Assembly: GCA_902560445.1 (NCBI GenBank)
Contig: CACELO010000006.1
Span: 1-55,770, forward strand
DNA from: an uncultured Candidatus Poseidoniales archaeon
Lineage (GTDB): Archaea > Thermoplasmatota > Poseidoniia > Poseidoniales > Thalassarchaeaceae
Direction of reading: 5' to 3'
Length of the DNA: 55,770 nucleotides
This document shows, piece after piece, positions 7,901 through 15,742 of this stretch (the first letter of the stretch is position 1; each line of letters starts with the position of its first letter). The position numbers were made by a program, and so were the translations under genes. The notes under the pieces are model-generated. The model was given only the letters and a program-made list of their open reading frames with translations. It searched no databases and was not told the origin of the DNA.

Positions 7901-9979
7901 TGAAAATCGTGGGTCTCGGCTCTGCATCTCCGAGCGTAGAATCGGCTCTCTCGTAAGTTCGCTGAGATGTTGGAATTCGTGTCGATTAATCGCTCGTAGG
8001 CGGTTTGCAAATTGGCGGAATCCGGCCACTTCGGCTTGGCGGAATGCGTAGATTGATTGCTTCATGTCGCCGACATAGCAGACTGTTGGTTGCCAATCTG
8101 TATCTGGTTCTTCAGGGTCCCCCTCACGTACTTCCCTAGGTCCCCAGAGCCTCGATAGCATTCTCCACTGAAGGGGTGAATTGTCTTGGGCCTCATCGAT
8201 GATGAAGGCCCGGTAGCGCCGCCTAATCTGACGTAGCAACGTATAGCGGTACTCGAGATCCGTATGGATCTCACCAAGTCGGTTAGCAGCATCTCCAGCT
8301 TGACTCGGGTTGGCTTCCAGAGCTTCGAGAGCGGCGAAGGCACGATGGATGTGGTCATCGCGCCAGGATTGCTCACCCATCGAGTCGAGGGCATCGATGA
8401 CCGTTTGTGGATAGAATGAACGGCATATCTGTGGGCAATTTGCGAGTAGTAAATCACCGGTTTGGAGGGCGATATCTCGATGCTCGTGAACCTCATCTCG
8501 TTCCTTTAGTACATCGACGATTCCGGCCAATCCTACGAGTACCGTCCGGATATCGTCGAGATTTCGAGCTTCGGCCCCAATATTGAATGCGTAATTGGAG
8601 GGCTTGCGGCCAGAGGGCAAGCGCTCGGGGAGTAATTCTGGCAGATGTTCAAGCGCATTAGGCGCATCGGCTGGAATCCCCGTGCAGCTGTATGGATCCA
8701 GTACCAAGGCCAAGAGTGTGTGGTGACGGACACGTTTTCCGATTTCAGAATTGAGGAGGGCTCTGGCTCGATTCTCACAATCTTTCCATGTGTCCCGCAA
8801 GTTCTCTTTGTACGGACTGTCGAGCTTCGTGTACGAGTCGATTCCCGCCCGCCACGCATCTGAATTTGGTAATTTTCCAGATGAGAATGCCTTCCAATCG
8901 TCCTTCAACAAGCCACTTCCAGCGATGCAATTGAAGACTCGGCTAAGCCATACCAAGCGCTCCCAATCCTCTTCTGGGGGGCCCTCATCGGATAGCCTTG
9001 CAAGCAAGTCGATTCGGGTGCCTGGGGCCCATACCCCTCCGTTGACGAGACCGCCCAGGTTGGCTCTTGTGGCATCGACGAAATCCTCCATTATCGGATG
9101 AATTTCTGCAACGATTTCCTCGATGTCTTCGCTTCTAATCGAAGCCATGATGCGTTGATGAAGCAAAGCCGAATCGATTCGGTTATTCTGGTCCAGAAGG
9201 CCGCGCTGTCCTTCAGCGATGAAGATAGAGTTGGATATCAGAGGGCTGAGAATCTTCGTTGCACGAAATCGCCCGGCATAATGCTGGGATATTCTATCGC
9301 GAGCTGCGAGAACTGATGCGACCTCTTCGGAAGGAATTCCGGCATCGACGGCATCGCCGAATAGATTGCTTGAATTCGGTAGGCGCCAGAGTGTATTTAC
9401 CGCTTGTTCGACGATTCGCAATATCTCGGATTCGGTCACCACATCATCGCCTAAGTCATTCCCCAGCAAGCTTCGGTATGGGGCGACGAGTTGATTGAAG
9501 AAGGAGTCGATAGTGCCGATAGGAGCATCTTCCAGTAACATCAGGAGTTGCTCCGAAAAACCCTCACTGGTGATTCGGGGGTCAGCATCATATTCGCTTG
9601 TACTGCCAAATGAACCAGGTCGCAGTCGCGCGATTTTTTGTCGTAATTTATCGCGCATCTGGTCTGCGGCTGCGACCGTAAATGTCAGTAGAACGACCTC
9701 TGCTGGCAGCAGTCCATCCCAATCCTGTAGATCCTCTCGCTCTGCAGCCGGCGTGGTGATAGTACCGCCGGGCAACTTCCTAGGTCGCTCGGGTTTGGGC
9801 AGGATTCGCGTCGCACGTTGGTCTTGGGCGAGGTAATGTTGGATGACACGCTGTACGATGGTCATCGTCTTTCCAGTTCCCGCTCCTGCGTCAATGACGA
9901 TATGAGCGTCGAGATTGAGAGCCAGACGCTGGCCGGTGTTCAGGATTATCTCCTGCTCAGAACTTCGTTCTTCACTCAT
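4937..9979 (-). CDS. AddA/RecB-like UvrD-family helicase with C-terminal Fe-S PD-(D/E)XK nuclease
   Basis: A giant superfamily 1A helicase-nuclease of 1680 residues. Helicase motifs appear in order: Walker A AGAGTGKT (about residue 35), IDEAQDNSPLQW (motif II, near 595), YVGDMKQSIYAFRQAE (motif III), TNYRTD (motif IV), MSIHNAKGLEAKVVFVADLF (motif V), and LLYVAATRVEERLIIVG (motif VI, near 1145). The C-terminal nuclease shows GLLVHRMLE, SIDLVL, PIDLKTEQ and LQLALYHRAL, the RecB-type active site. Cysteines in DTCPRRHW (near 1319) and ICAICPFSMGDIPIC (near 1656) match the AddA/AddB-type 4Fe-4S arrangement. This is the composition of AddA, the motor-nuclease of end resection in double-strand break repair. 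The ATG at 9979 overlaps the upstream stop as ATGA, so it is preferred over a farther in-frame start. DNA here is G+C rich relative to its neighbours. Confidence 0.85.
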   Translation of the reverse strand: MSEERSSEQEIILNTGQRLALNLDAHIVIDAGAGTGKTMTIVQRVIQHYLAQDQRATRILPKPERPRKLPGGTITTPAAEREDLQDWDGLLPAEVVLLTFTVAAADQMRDKLRQKIARLRPGSFGSTSEYDADPRITSEGFSEQLLMLLEDAPIGTIDSFFNQLVAPYRSLLGNDLGDDVVTESEILRIVEQAVNTLWRLPNSSNLFGDAVDAGIPSEEVASVLAARDRISQHYAGRFRATKILSPLISNSIFIAEGQRGLLDQNNRIDSALLHQRIMASIRSEDIEEIVAEIHPIMEDFVDATRANLGGLVNGGVWAPGTRIDLLARLSDEGPPEEDWERLVWLSRVFNCIAGSGLLKDDWKAFSSGKLPNSDAWRAGIDSYTKLDSPYKENLRDTWKDCENRARALLNSEIGKRVRHHTLLALVLDPYSCTGIPADAPNALEHLPELLPERLPSGRKPSNYAFNIGAEARNLDDIRTVLVGLAGIVDVLKERDEVHEHRDIALQTGDLLLANCPQICRSFYPQTVIDALDSMGEQSWRDDHIHRAFAALEALEANPSQAGDAANRLGEIHTDLEYRYTLLRQIRRRYRAFIIDEAQDNSPLQWRMLSRLWGPREVREGDPEEPDTDWQPTVCYVGDMKQSIYAFRQAEVAGFRQFANRLRAINRHEFQHLSELTREPILRSEMQSRDPRFSHNRQIVRASKLMAANSRNLTDWVHFETADGISSLSPAEVQARSEGEISLTTNYRTDGDLLKVMNEWWEDLFAERHRFFPDADYYATPQRLQASPDKIPRSGALEWICPVRDDGGEDPPTELTTYIDPFGPGKPDSSERQAMMIAKRIQALTQHRPTRVMREDGEWEVIPAAKEPVRYSDIMVLMASRSKIRDALLRHLRDHDIPAQADREGGLMRRPVVAELDGLVQFIARPTSRFAAAWVARTSLIGMSDASLESFLAASRNENLLERLLDHAANPRQQALVQRWIDLSAAGRLLDLLEETIDQSDLLTAHCTEGAIQDVERFIEEVRSISNSVGGDPIVIADRLRDLREQVGRALEGKNTPERDAVQLMSIHNAKGLEAKVVFVADLFSKKQVTLTNEDQDRLIVNPEFFAGHPAPWPGKEYPQSAMWKHSRRIAQKRKNAEARRLLYVAATRVEERLIIVGSPENTEWLENGGLRVEWKYSGTETTLGQMWLESLRQASHRRGESHEDSPWLAAGESDLPHPLDSGEGDDRIFNPAELVEDGWLRAKEASHEKNGIAIYHHPDCFLSEDGNENVLHSPLFRQSILDKAANDSRISPIELMMRTETGARIRLAPHKLSKIDTCPRRHWFETRGGLKPNAISSSSQIDEEDENDPRAARLMDEPHVESAVSGLPSPPQLGLLVHRMLEVGIGNPGPKGAEPSMPLPETWSNPMSSRLLDQELMTEVFDELLPRGVDEAQTTEVVRTMLQRIEEGIVGRLTRAEEIAGERVEGLRTEYPFTISNQVAFEQIARTRWTPDGLERLATIESALIDMDGSIDLVLCSSHEDGTSSIRPIDLKTEQAASILEGSCQLLDALGNHNTEPVNQAETEMLRHHRLQLALYHRALERMEGTRPEGQRRRVERPGVLIGLTGRLVIYPAEMFAQALAEIDDILAQAARMELATELPLADFQPLSLNQAHICAICPFSMGDIPICGPVDEAEVNIEA

Positions 9980-12900
9980 CGATCGTCCCCCTTGTAACGA
10001 ACATTGCAGACCGATTGCACTGGACAGAATTGACACGCCCCCTTACTTGGAGTCGGGTGGACTCTTCCAGCTGCAGCACCGGCTGCAGCTGAGAGGGCTG
10101 TTGAGAGTCGTTGGGCAAGCCATGCGCGGAATGGGTCACTAGTCGGTTCCTGATCTTCGTCGGGGAATCTGTAGCGAGAGGGGGTTTGTGGTTTTCGAGT
10201 ATCTCCCATCGCCAGATTCGTCGAGTCGTCAGCGATATTCTGTGAGACCTCGAGGAAGTGATCTGTATCATGGCCGATGACGCTGATACCAGCCGCCACG
10301 ACGAGGTCTCCTGGGTGGGCAACCTCCCAAGCTCTGGCGTAGAGTGCTAATTGCAACTCTTCAAGCAGACCGATTCTGTGCCGTTTATGCGGCTCTCCCT
10401 CGCTGGTTTTGATGTCACGGATGATAATTTGCCGGCGAGGCTTCCAATCGCTTCCTTCGAGCCGCAGTGGCGCGATTTCAAACGAGCCGCTGTCATCTAC
10501 CAGGGTCATTTTCTCATCAAATGGTAATAGGTCGACGCGGTCGATCTGACCGCGCATTCTGAGGGTGGGCAACTCTACCTGCTCGGGACTCGTCAATTCT
10601 ACCGGCAGGGTGATTTCAAGGCCGTTCGTATCGTAGCTCAAGGCCTCCCATTCTGTGGCGATTGGAATGGTTCCATCGATACTTTGCTCGGCATGTATCA
10701 TTCGACCAATCCGTCCCGCGGGTTGAATCGAAATTGATTCTCGTAGCCAATCCAGCCACTCTTCACGACTGAATCCCGTGAGTGATCGCAAGCGTGAGGA
10801 TGATACCGCATCGGTGCGTTCCAGCCACGGCGCCAGCCTCGCCAATTCCTCAAGTGCGATGGCTTGCAACTGCTCGGAACTCATTCCACTGGAAGCGATA
10901 TTCACAGGTAAACCTGAGTTCTCTATCTCCTCGATACTGCGCTCGATTCCCTGCTCTATCCCAAGGATTATCTCCAACAATTGATGGTGCACCTCGTGCA
11001 TTAGATTTCCTTGCACGCGCGAATCCAAATCTTCGCGCTGACGCTCCTCCTCTTCCACTGAAAGACCGCGCGAAAGCCATCCTCGTCGTGGGCAGATAAC
11101 CCATTCTTTGAGTCGGCTTGCAGACCAGATATCAACCGACTGACCCGCACCATCGAGATGGCCATGGCGGGAGTCGAATGGGTCGGAGTCTGTCGATTCT
11201 GGAGTAAGAGGACGAGGGTCGATACTGACTCGACCATCGCCTCCGATGACTGGCCAATGTGCTGCGTTGCGTGCTGTAATGGCATTTCTGCCTCGGTGTT
11301 GACGGAGGAGGAGTTTCTTGTCTACTGCCCAAATATGAGGGCTGGCTTCGGCTGGTAAGTACCCCTCATCATCGGTGATTCTCGGTTGCCTTCGCTCTCG
11401 ATCGTCTTGGATTTCGACATCGAGCGGGATAGTTATCGCTGATGGGTTCAGTGGTGAACGCGAAGGAGGTTGCAACCTTTGCAATTCGTTTCCGTCGTAC
11501 CAACGCTGGCTTCGTGCATCGTTCTCTCTTCCCGGTGATTCCTCAAGAAGAGGAGCTTGGGAATCTGGACTATTTTGCTTGGCCCACTCTCTTATGGGTG
11601 CGGCTACCGGAGTGGATTTGTCCTTGCTCGGGTCGAGGATGATAATCTCACCGCGGGCCGCACTCAGCAGGTGATGGAGATGATGTCGTGCTTCTCGGAT
11701 AGGCCCATCTGGTCTAAGAATTCCCAATTCATGCCTCTGTTCCTCGCCAATGAATGGCACTTTCGGCACTCGCAGATCCCAAGATGTGCTCGATACGTTG
11801 GCTAGGATGATTAGGTCTGCTGTGCAGCCTAATGCTCCGGCAGGGGTCGTTAAGCGGATGTTGCCTCGGCTATTTCCACCGCCGGAGCGAATTGGCGTCG
11901 AGGAGAGCAAAGTGGAGAATTCCTCAACCCAATCCAATCCATTTTGCGGACTGAGTTGGCCGGTCATCGACTGCATCCTGCGTAGCCTTGAATGTGCATC
12001 AACTAGGTTTTGGACGACTGCTGCGGAGAGTGCTGATGAGCCATCCGCTGCTTCGATTCCTACGGTTAGATCCACTCTTGATAGTGTCGCTGTGAGCCAT
12101 TCATCAGCAGTCGTGGTGATATTGGCGACTGGAAGATACTGACCGCTATGGCAACCTCGCCATAATTCGTGGTCAGCCAATGCGCTCCGGTCGTATTCGG
12201 CCAACAGCGCCTGATTTGAATGCGCCAGCGAGAGCAGCCACCATTGCGCTGCTTCCTTTCTTCGACCCTTAATTGGATCTGCCTCCTCGCGTGCCAATGT
12301 GACCAACCATCTCTCAAGCGCGCCTGCACCACCTAGGAGGTGGTCACCACGCGCCGATTCCGTTAGAAGGTCTACATCAGCCTCGGGCACTAAATCGGAT
12401 ATGCTCGGGTGTGCTACCGCTTCATCGAATAGCCTGAGCGAACGCTGCAGAGCCAGCACTCGTAGGTTCTCCAGCGACCAAGCATTCGGTCCATGGCAGA
12501 TTCCTGCTAGCGCCGATAACCAATGTCCCAACGGCTTACTAGAAGCCATGGATTCACCCCCGGCTAGAGTCGTTCCGATGTCAGCCAAGGCACGACTCCA
12601 TTCGTAGGTGTCCTCACCAGAGGTTGGGTCGATGATGAGGATATTGCTCTGCGGGTCGACCCGCAATTGCTCAGCAATCAGTCTGGTTGCCAGGGGAATG
12701 GAGTGAGATTCTCTCTGTAATCGATAACGGCGATGTGCTGATTGAGTACTCTCATTTGAGATATCGACAATCTCATGGTCGGGAATCCACGAAATATCTG
12801 ACAGATCTTTCACCGCATAATCATCTTGCAACAACAAGCCGTACTCTCCAAGTCTATGAGAACCAGGATATACCAATTGGTGGATTGGTCGGTGGTGTGA

Positions 12901-13593
12901 AATGGCCAAAAGTAATTCGTGGTGACACGTCGGCATCACCGGTGCGTGATCAAGCATGATTATTCCCTCGACCTCAGCTAGGCTGAATGGTGTCGAACCG
13001 ACTTCCAGTGCCTCGTTCAGTCCATCGATAACACGGCCCGTCACAAAGTCAGGATGCGTTCCGCCAAGCGACTCCTCAAGTCTGCGCAACACGCGCGAAA
13101 ATCCATCGATTCCAGCTCCATTCCACTCGTCCAATTTACCCTCTTGCGTAAGTACTGAATGTAGCGTAGCCAGCGCGCGAGTCTTATTCCGATTCCATGC
13201 CAAATCAGGAATCGGGTGTATAATCGGAAACTCCAGCTGTGCGGCAGCATCCGCACAGGCTGCATCCAACACTAGGCTCCAGCCACCAGACAAAGACAGC
13301 ACGCGCGGCATCCGCAAATCCGCCAAGAGAGATTTCTCAAGGGATTCTAGGGTGTGATGCAGATTCCTGTCGATCACTAAACCCTCGTCGGCGAGTCGCT
13401 CGAGATTCTCCCGCCTCGCCGCCTCTCCCGCATACAATATGAGCACGCGAGAAGGACCTCCCTTGGAACGCATTCGAGGGTCGCAGCTCTGTGTGCGTAT
13501 GTGGTCAAGCAACCATGCTGGGAGGGGGCCGGGAGGTACCTGCTCATGCGTTAATGACAAGTCCACTTCCAAAATCACAACCCCACAGAGCAT
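9976..13593 (-). CDS. AddB/RecC-like protein with Fe-S PD-(D/E)XK nuclease domain
   Basis: A 1205-residue protein directly upstream of the AddA-like gene and coupled to it by an ATGA overlap. The last third is a RecB-family nuclease: a first cysteine in WVICPRRGWL (near residue 832), NLMHEVHHQLLE, RGQIDRVDLL, IIIRDIKTSEG (near 1059), QLALYARAWE, and a terminal cysteine group GACQFCPVQSVC (near 1186). Four cysteines bracketing the nuclease are the AddB-type 4Fe-4S staple. The first 800 residues are weakly conserved and look like a degenerate helicase fold. Unlike Bacillus AddB there is no Walker A at the start: the first strand is followed by YAGEAARREN. By context it is the partner subunit of a two-nuclease AddAB-like complex; the non-motor role is inference. 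Confidence 0.8.
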   Translation of the reverse strand: MLCGVVILEVDLSLTHEQVPPGPLPAWLLDHIRTQSCDPRMRSKGGPSRVLILYAGEAARRENLERLADEGLVIDRNLHHTLESLEKSLLADLRMPRVLSLSGGWSLVLDAACADAAAQLEFPIIHPIPDLAWNRNKTRALATLHSVLTQEGKLDEWNGAGIDGFSRVLRRLEESLGGTHPDFVTGRVIDGLNEALEVGSTPFSLAEVEGIIMLDHAPVMPTCHHELLLAISHHRPIHQLVYPGSHRLGEYGLLLQDDYAVKDLSDISWIPDHEIVDISNESTQSAHRRYRLQRESHSIPLATRLIAEQLRVDPQSNILIIDPTSGEDTYEWSRALADIGTTLAGGESMASSKPLGHWLSALAGICHGPNAWSLENLRVLALQRSLRLFDEAVAHPSISDLVPEADVDLLTESARGDHLLGGAGALERWLVTLAREEADPIKGRRKEAAQWWLLSLAHSNQALLAEYDRSALADHELWRGCHSGQYLPVANITTTADEWLTATLSRVDLTVGIEAADGSSALSAAVVQNLVDAHSRLRRMQSMTGQLSPQNGLDWVEEFSTLLSSTPIRSGGGNSRGNIRLTTPAGALGCTADLIILANVSSTSWDLRVPKVPFIGEEQRHELGILRPDGPIREARHHLHHLLSAARGEIIILDPSKDKSTPVAAPIREWAKQNSPDSQAPLLEESPGRENDARSQRWYDGNELQRLQPPSRSPLNPSAITIPLDVEIQDDRERRQPRITDDEGYLPAEASPHIWAVDKKLLLRQHRGRNAITARNAAHWPVIGGDGRVSIDPRPLTPESTDSDPFDSRHGHLDGAGQSVDIWSASRLKEWVICPRRGWLSRGLSVEEEERQREDLDSRVQGNLMHEVHHQLLEIILGIEQGIERSIEEIENSGLPVNIASSGMSSEQLQAIALEELARLAPWLERTDAVSSSRLRSLTGFSREEWLDWLRESISIQPAGRIGRMIHAEQSIDGTIPIATEWEALSYDTNGLEITLPVELTSPEQVELPTLRMRGQIDRVDLLPFDEKMTLVDDSGSFEIAPLRLEGSDWKPRRQIIIRDIKTSEGEPHKRHRIGLLEELQLALYARAWEVAHPGDLVVAAGISVIGHDTDHFLEVSQNIADDSTNLAMGDTRKPQTPSRYRFPDEDQEPTSDPFRAWLAQRLSTALSAAAGAAAGRVHPTPSKGACQFCPVQSVCNVRYKGDDR

Positions 13594-13609
13594 CTACGAT
13601 GTTTTGAGG

Positions 13610-13623
13610 GGGTTCTTGAACCC
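13610..13623. other. Short palindrome upstream of the AddB-like gene
   Basis: GGGTTC-TT-GAACCC is a 14-base palindrome 17 bases upstream of the AddB-like start codon and 3' of the thioredoxin-like gene. A second GGGTTC follows at 13632. It could be a short terminator hairpin or an operator for the helicase-nuclease operon; sequence alone does not decide. Confidence 0.35.
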
Positions 13624-13638
13624 GCCGATGGGTTCGGC

Positions 13639-14580
13639 TCAGAATTGACCTGATTGGTATCGACTTCTTACTAGGGGCGCGGCGGCGAGTAGCGACAATA
13701 GGGTAGCTATGCCTACTCCAGGTAGACTATCGTGGAAACTATTTCTGCCTTCTTTTTCGATTTCCCAATCGATTAGTAATACGGCTTTCATATCTTCGCC
13801 ATCCCACGTTTCTGGGACGTCGAGAATTACTGTTCCATTGGTCCCAGAAAGCTGATTTGCTGCATGATTTACGTGTAGATAATCTTCCAGATTATTACTC
13901 CCATCTTCGAAATTTGCTGTTTCCTCAACAAAAAGAATCCATGGAGTTGTGGTCTGTGTTGGACAATCGTCAGCACAAGAAAAATCTAGATTATCGAAGT
14001 TCCAAGAAAAACTCGCTCCATTTTCAGTGAAAGATACTGAGAAATCGATTGTTCCTCCAGTGAACCAAGCACGATTTCCCACCTGCAATGATTGTGAATA
14101 ATCGTCAACTAATGAAACGCCTTTAGCTCTTGAACCAGTATGTAAACGCTGACCATCTACTACCAAACTAGGGGCTATTCTCTCCTCTCCAGCTACTGAT
14201 TTCGAAGACTCTCCATAGTGTTCTACCCACCTCTCTTCGGTACTATCAGAACCGAATGGGTCTTCAGGTTCTATCCAAACTCGGTGATAGTGGATAAGTA
14301 CTGCGTCTAAATCCTCAACTACCTCACTCATGGCTTCCTCTGATGTTACGCAGTTTACGCACCAAGTTGCTGTGTATACCTCAACTATATTGGGCAGATC
14401 AAGATAATCCTCGCTGGTGGTTGAATCGACTGTGCCATTACCCATTGGTAAGGTGAGTCCGCCAAACGTTCCAGCGTCCTGATGTTCTCTAGCATCGAGC
14501 CAAATGGTTCCAGTCTCCGCCAGAGTACCCATCGGCGCTAGTAATAGTGCGGAGAGTAAGACCGCCAGAATGCTCCGCAT
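13639..14580 (-). CDS. Exported membrane-anchored thioredoxin-fold protein
   Basis: A 313-residue protein with an N-terminal signal peptide (hydrophobic residues 4-20, ending GTLAE) and a C-terminal hydrophobic anchor before the final RSRYQSGQF. The thioredoxin-like motif is EVYTATWCVNC near residue 75, followed by a helix with EEAMSEVV. A later Cys pair, FSCADDC, could form a structural disulfide. The middle part contains IAPSLVVDGQ, in the place of the cis-proline strand of thioredoxin folds. Likely role: thiol-disulfide exchange or sensing outside the membrane; substrate unknown. It follows the threonine aldolase gene on the same strand, 39 bases away. Confidence 0.7.
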   Translation of the reverse strand: MRSILAVLLSALLLAPMGTLAETGTIWLDAREHQDAGTFGGLTLPMGNGTVDSTTSEDYLDLPNIVEVYTATWCVNCVTSEEAMSEVVEDLDAVLIHYHRVWIEPEDPFGSDSTEERWVEHYGESSKSVAGEERIAPSLVVDGQRLHTGSRAKGVSLVDDYSQSLQVGNRAWFTGGTIDFSVSFTENGASFSWNFDNLDFSCADDCPTQTTTPWILFVEETANFEDGSNNLEDYLHVNHAANQLSGTNGTVILDVPETWDGEDMKAVLLIDWEIEKEGRNSFHDSLPGVGIATLLSLLAAAPLVRSRYQSGQF

Positions 14581-14619
14581 TGAATCGGCGAAATCATTCC
14601 GATGATGAAGGGTTCGCTT

Positions 14620-15666
14620 TTATTGCGTCGAAGAAAAGGCCTTAATCGCCCTTTCAATATCCTCATCGGTGATGTGTAGATGAGTAACTGCTCTAACTTG
14701 TGAATCATGAATATCGATGATATCAACCCCTTGTTCAGCGAGTGATGATACTACTGATTTAGCGGCACCTTCGGGTGTTGAAATTAGAACTATGTTTGAA
14801 TGAACTGCATCTAATTCTACGGAGTAATTTGGCATTTCATTGATCGCTACTGCTAGTCGCTTTGCTCGAATGTGATCTTCAGCGAGACGCTCCAAATTAT
14901 TCTCTAAGGCATACAGTCCGCCTGCGGCGATGATTCCTGCTTGTCTCATACCTCCACCCAGCATCTTACGGAACCTATGAGCTCGGTCAATGAATTCCTT
15001 TCTGCCAACAAGAACCGACCCTACCGGAGCGCCTAGGCCCTTAGATAGACAAATAGTCACGGTATCGAAATCTCTCACCATTCTCGCGGGGTCAGTTCCT
15101 GAGACCGCTACGGCATTGAATAGTCGAGCCCCGTCCATGTGTACATTGCAATCATTTTCATGAGCTACTTGACAAATCTCATCGAGTATTTCTTGTGGAT
15201 AAACTGAACCTCCGCCTAAGTTTGATGTGTTCTCGACGCAAACCAGACTACAATCTGGATAATGCGATTCGCTACCCTCCGCTTTGCGAATCGCTTGCTT
15301 AACGTCCTCCGGTTTCATTATTCCATATGGAGCAGGTACTAGTGACATTGAGCAACCTGCAAGTGAGGCATAACCACCTCCTTCGTATCGGAAAATATGT
15401 GATTTGGTATATGCGACTATCTCGTCACCAGGGCGAGTATGAGCAAGTATAGCTACCGCGTTACCCATAGTCCCTGAAGATACATACAGTCCCGCTTCTT
15501 TCCCCAGCATCTTAGCCACTTTTTCTTGAAGATAATTTACCGTAGGGTCGTCACCCATGACATCATCTCCTACCTCTGCAGAAGTCATCACCTCCCGCAT
15601 GGATTCAGTGGGTTGGGTGACCGTATCCGACCGAAGGTCAACCCTGTCGGAGGCATACTCGCGCAT
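14620..15666 (-). CDS. ltaE: Low-specificity threonine aldolase
   Basis: A 348-residue PLP enzyme of the beta-eliminating lyase / threonine aldolase family; it cleaves threonine or allo-threonine to glycine and acetaldehyde in the cytoplasm. The N-terminus [19 protein letters not shown] is the family signature, as are [21 protein letters not shown] and [12 protein letters not shown]. The PLP lysine lies in [18 protein letters not shown], and the following [18 protein letters not shown] is typical. The length is normal. The start is ATG at 15666. It may share a transcript with the thioredoxin-like gene downstream, but no functional link is evident. Confidence 0.92.
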   Translation of the reverse strand: MREYASDRVDLRSDTVTQPTESMREVMTSAEVGDDVMGDDPTVNYLQEKVAKMLGKEAGLYVSSGTMGNAVAILAHTRPGDEIVAYTKSHIFRYEGGGYASLAGCSMSLVPAPYGIMKPEDVKQAIRKAEGSESHYPDCSLVCVENTSNLGGGSVYPQEILDEICQVAHENDCNVHMDGARLFNAVAVSGTDPARMVRDFDTVTICLSKGLGAPVGSVLVGRKEFIDRAHRFRKMLGGGMRQAGIIAAGGLYALENNLERLAEDHIRAKRLAVAINEMPNYSVELDAVHSNIVLISTPEGAAKSVVSSLAEQGVDIIDIHDSQVRAVTHLHITDEDIERAIKAFSSTQ

Positions 15667-15742
15667 GATTCTGCCGAATCGAACTCACATTTCAAGAAAA
15701 CCTAGTGTCTGATTCAACGTCCCAACTATCGAATTTAGCTAA

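Noticed and set aside
8062-9836. Many open frames on both strands inside the AddA-like gene
   Set aside because: They arise from G+C-rich codon structure; none has a domain-like sequence and all lie opposite or inside the helicase motifs.
4937-13593. Helicase-nuclease pair as a phage-defence system
   Set aside because: All motifs match AddAB-type repair enzymes, and no effector, toxin, integrase or other defence gene flanks the pair.
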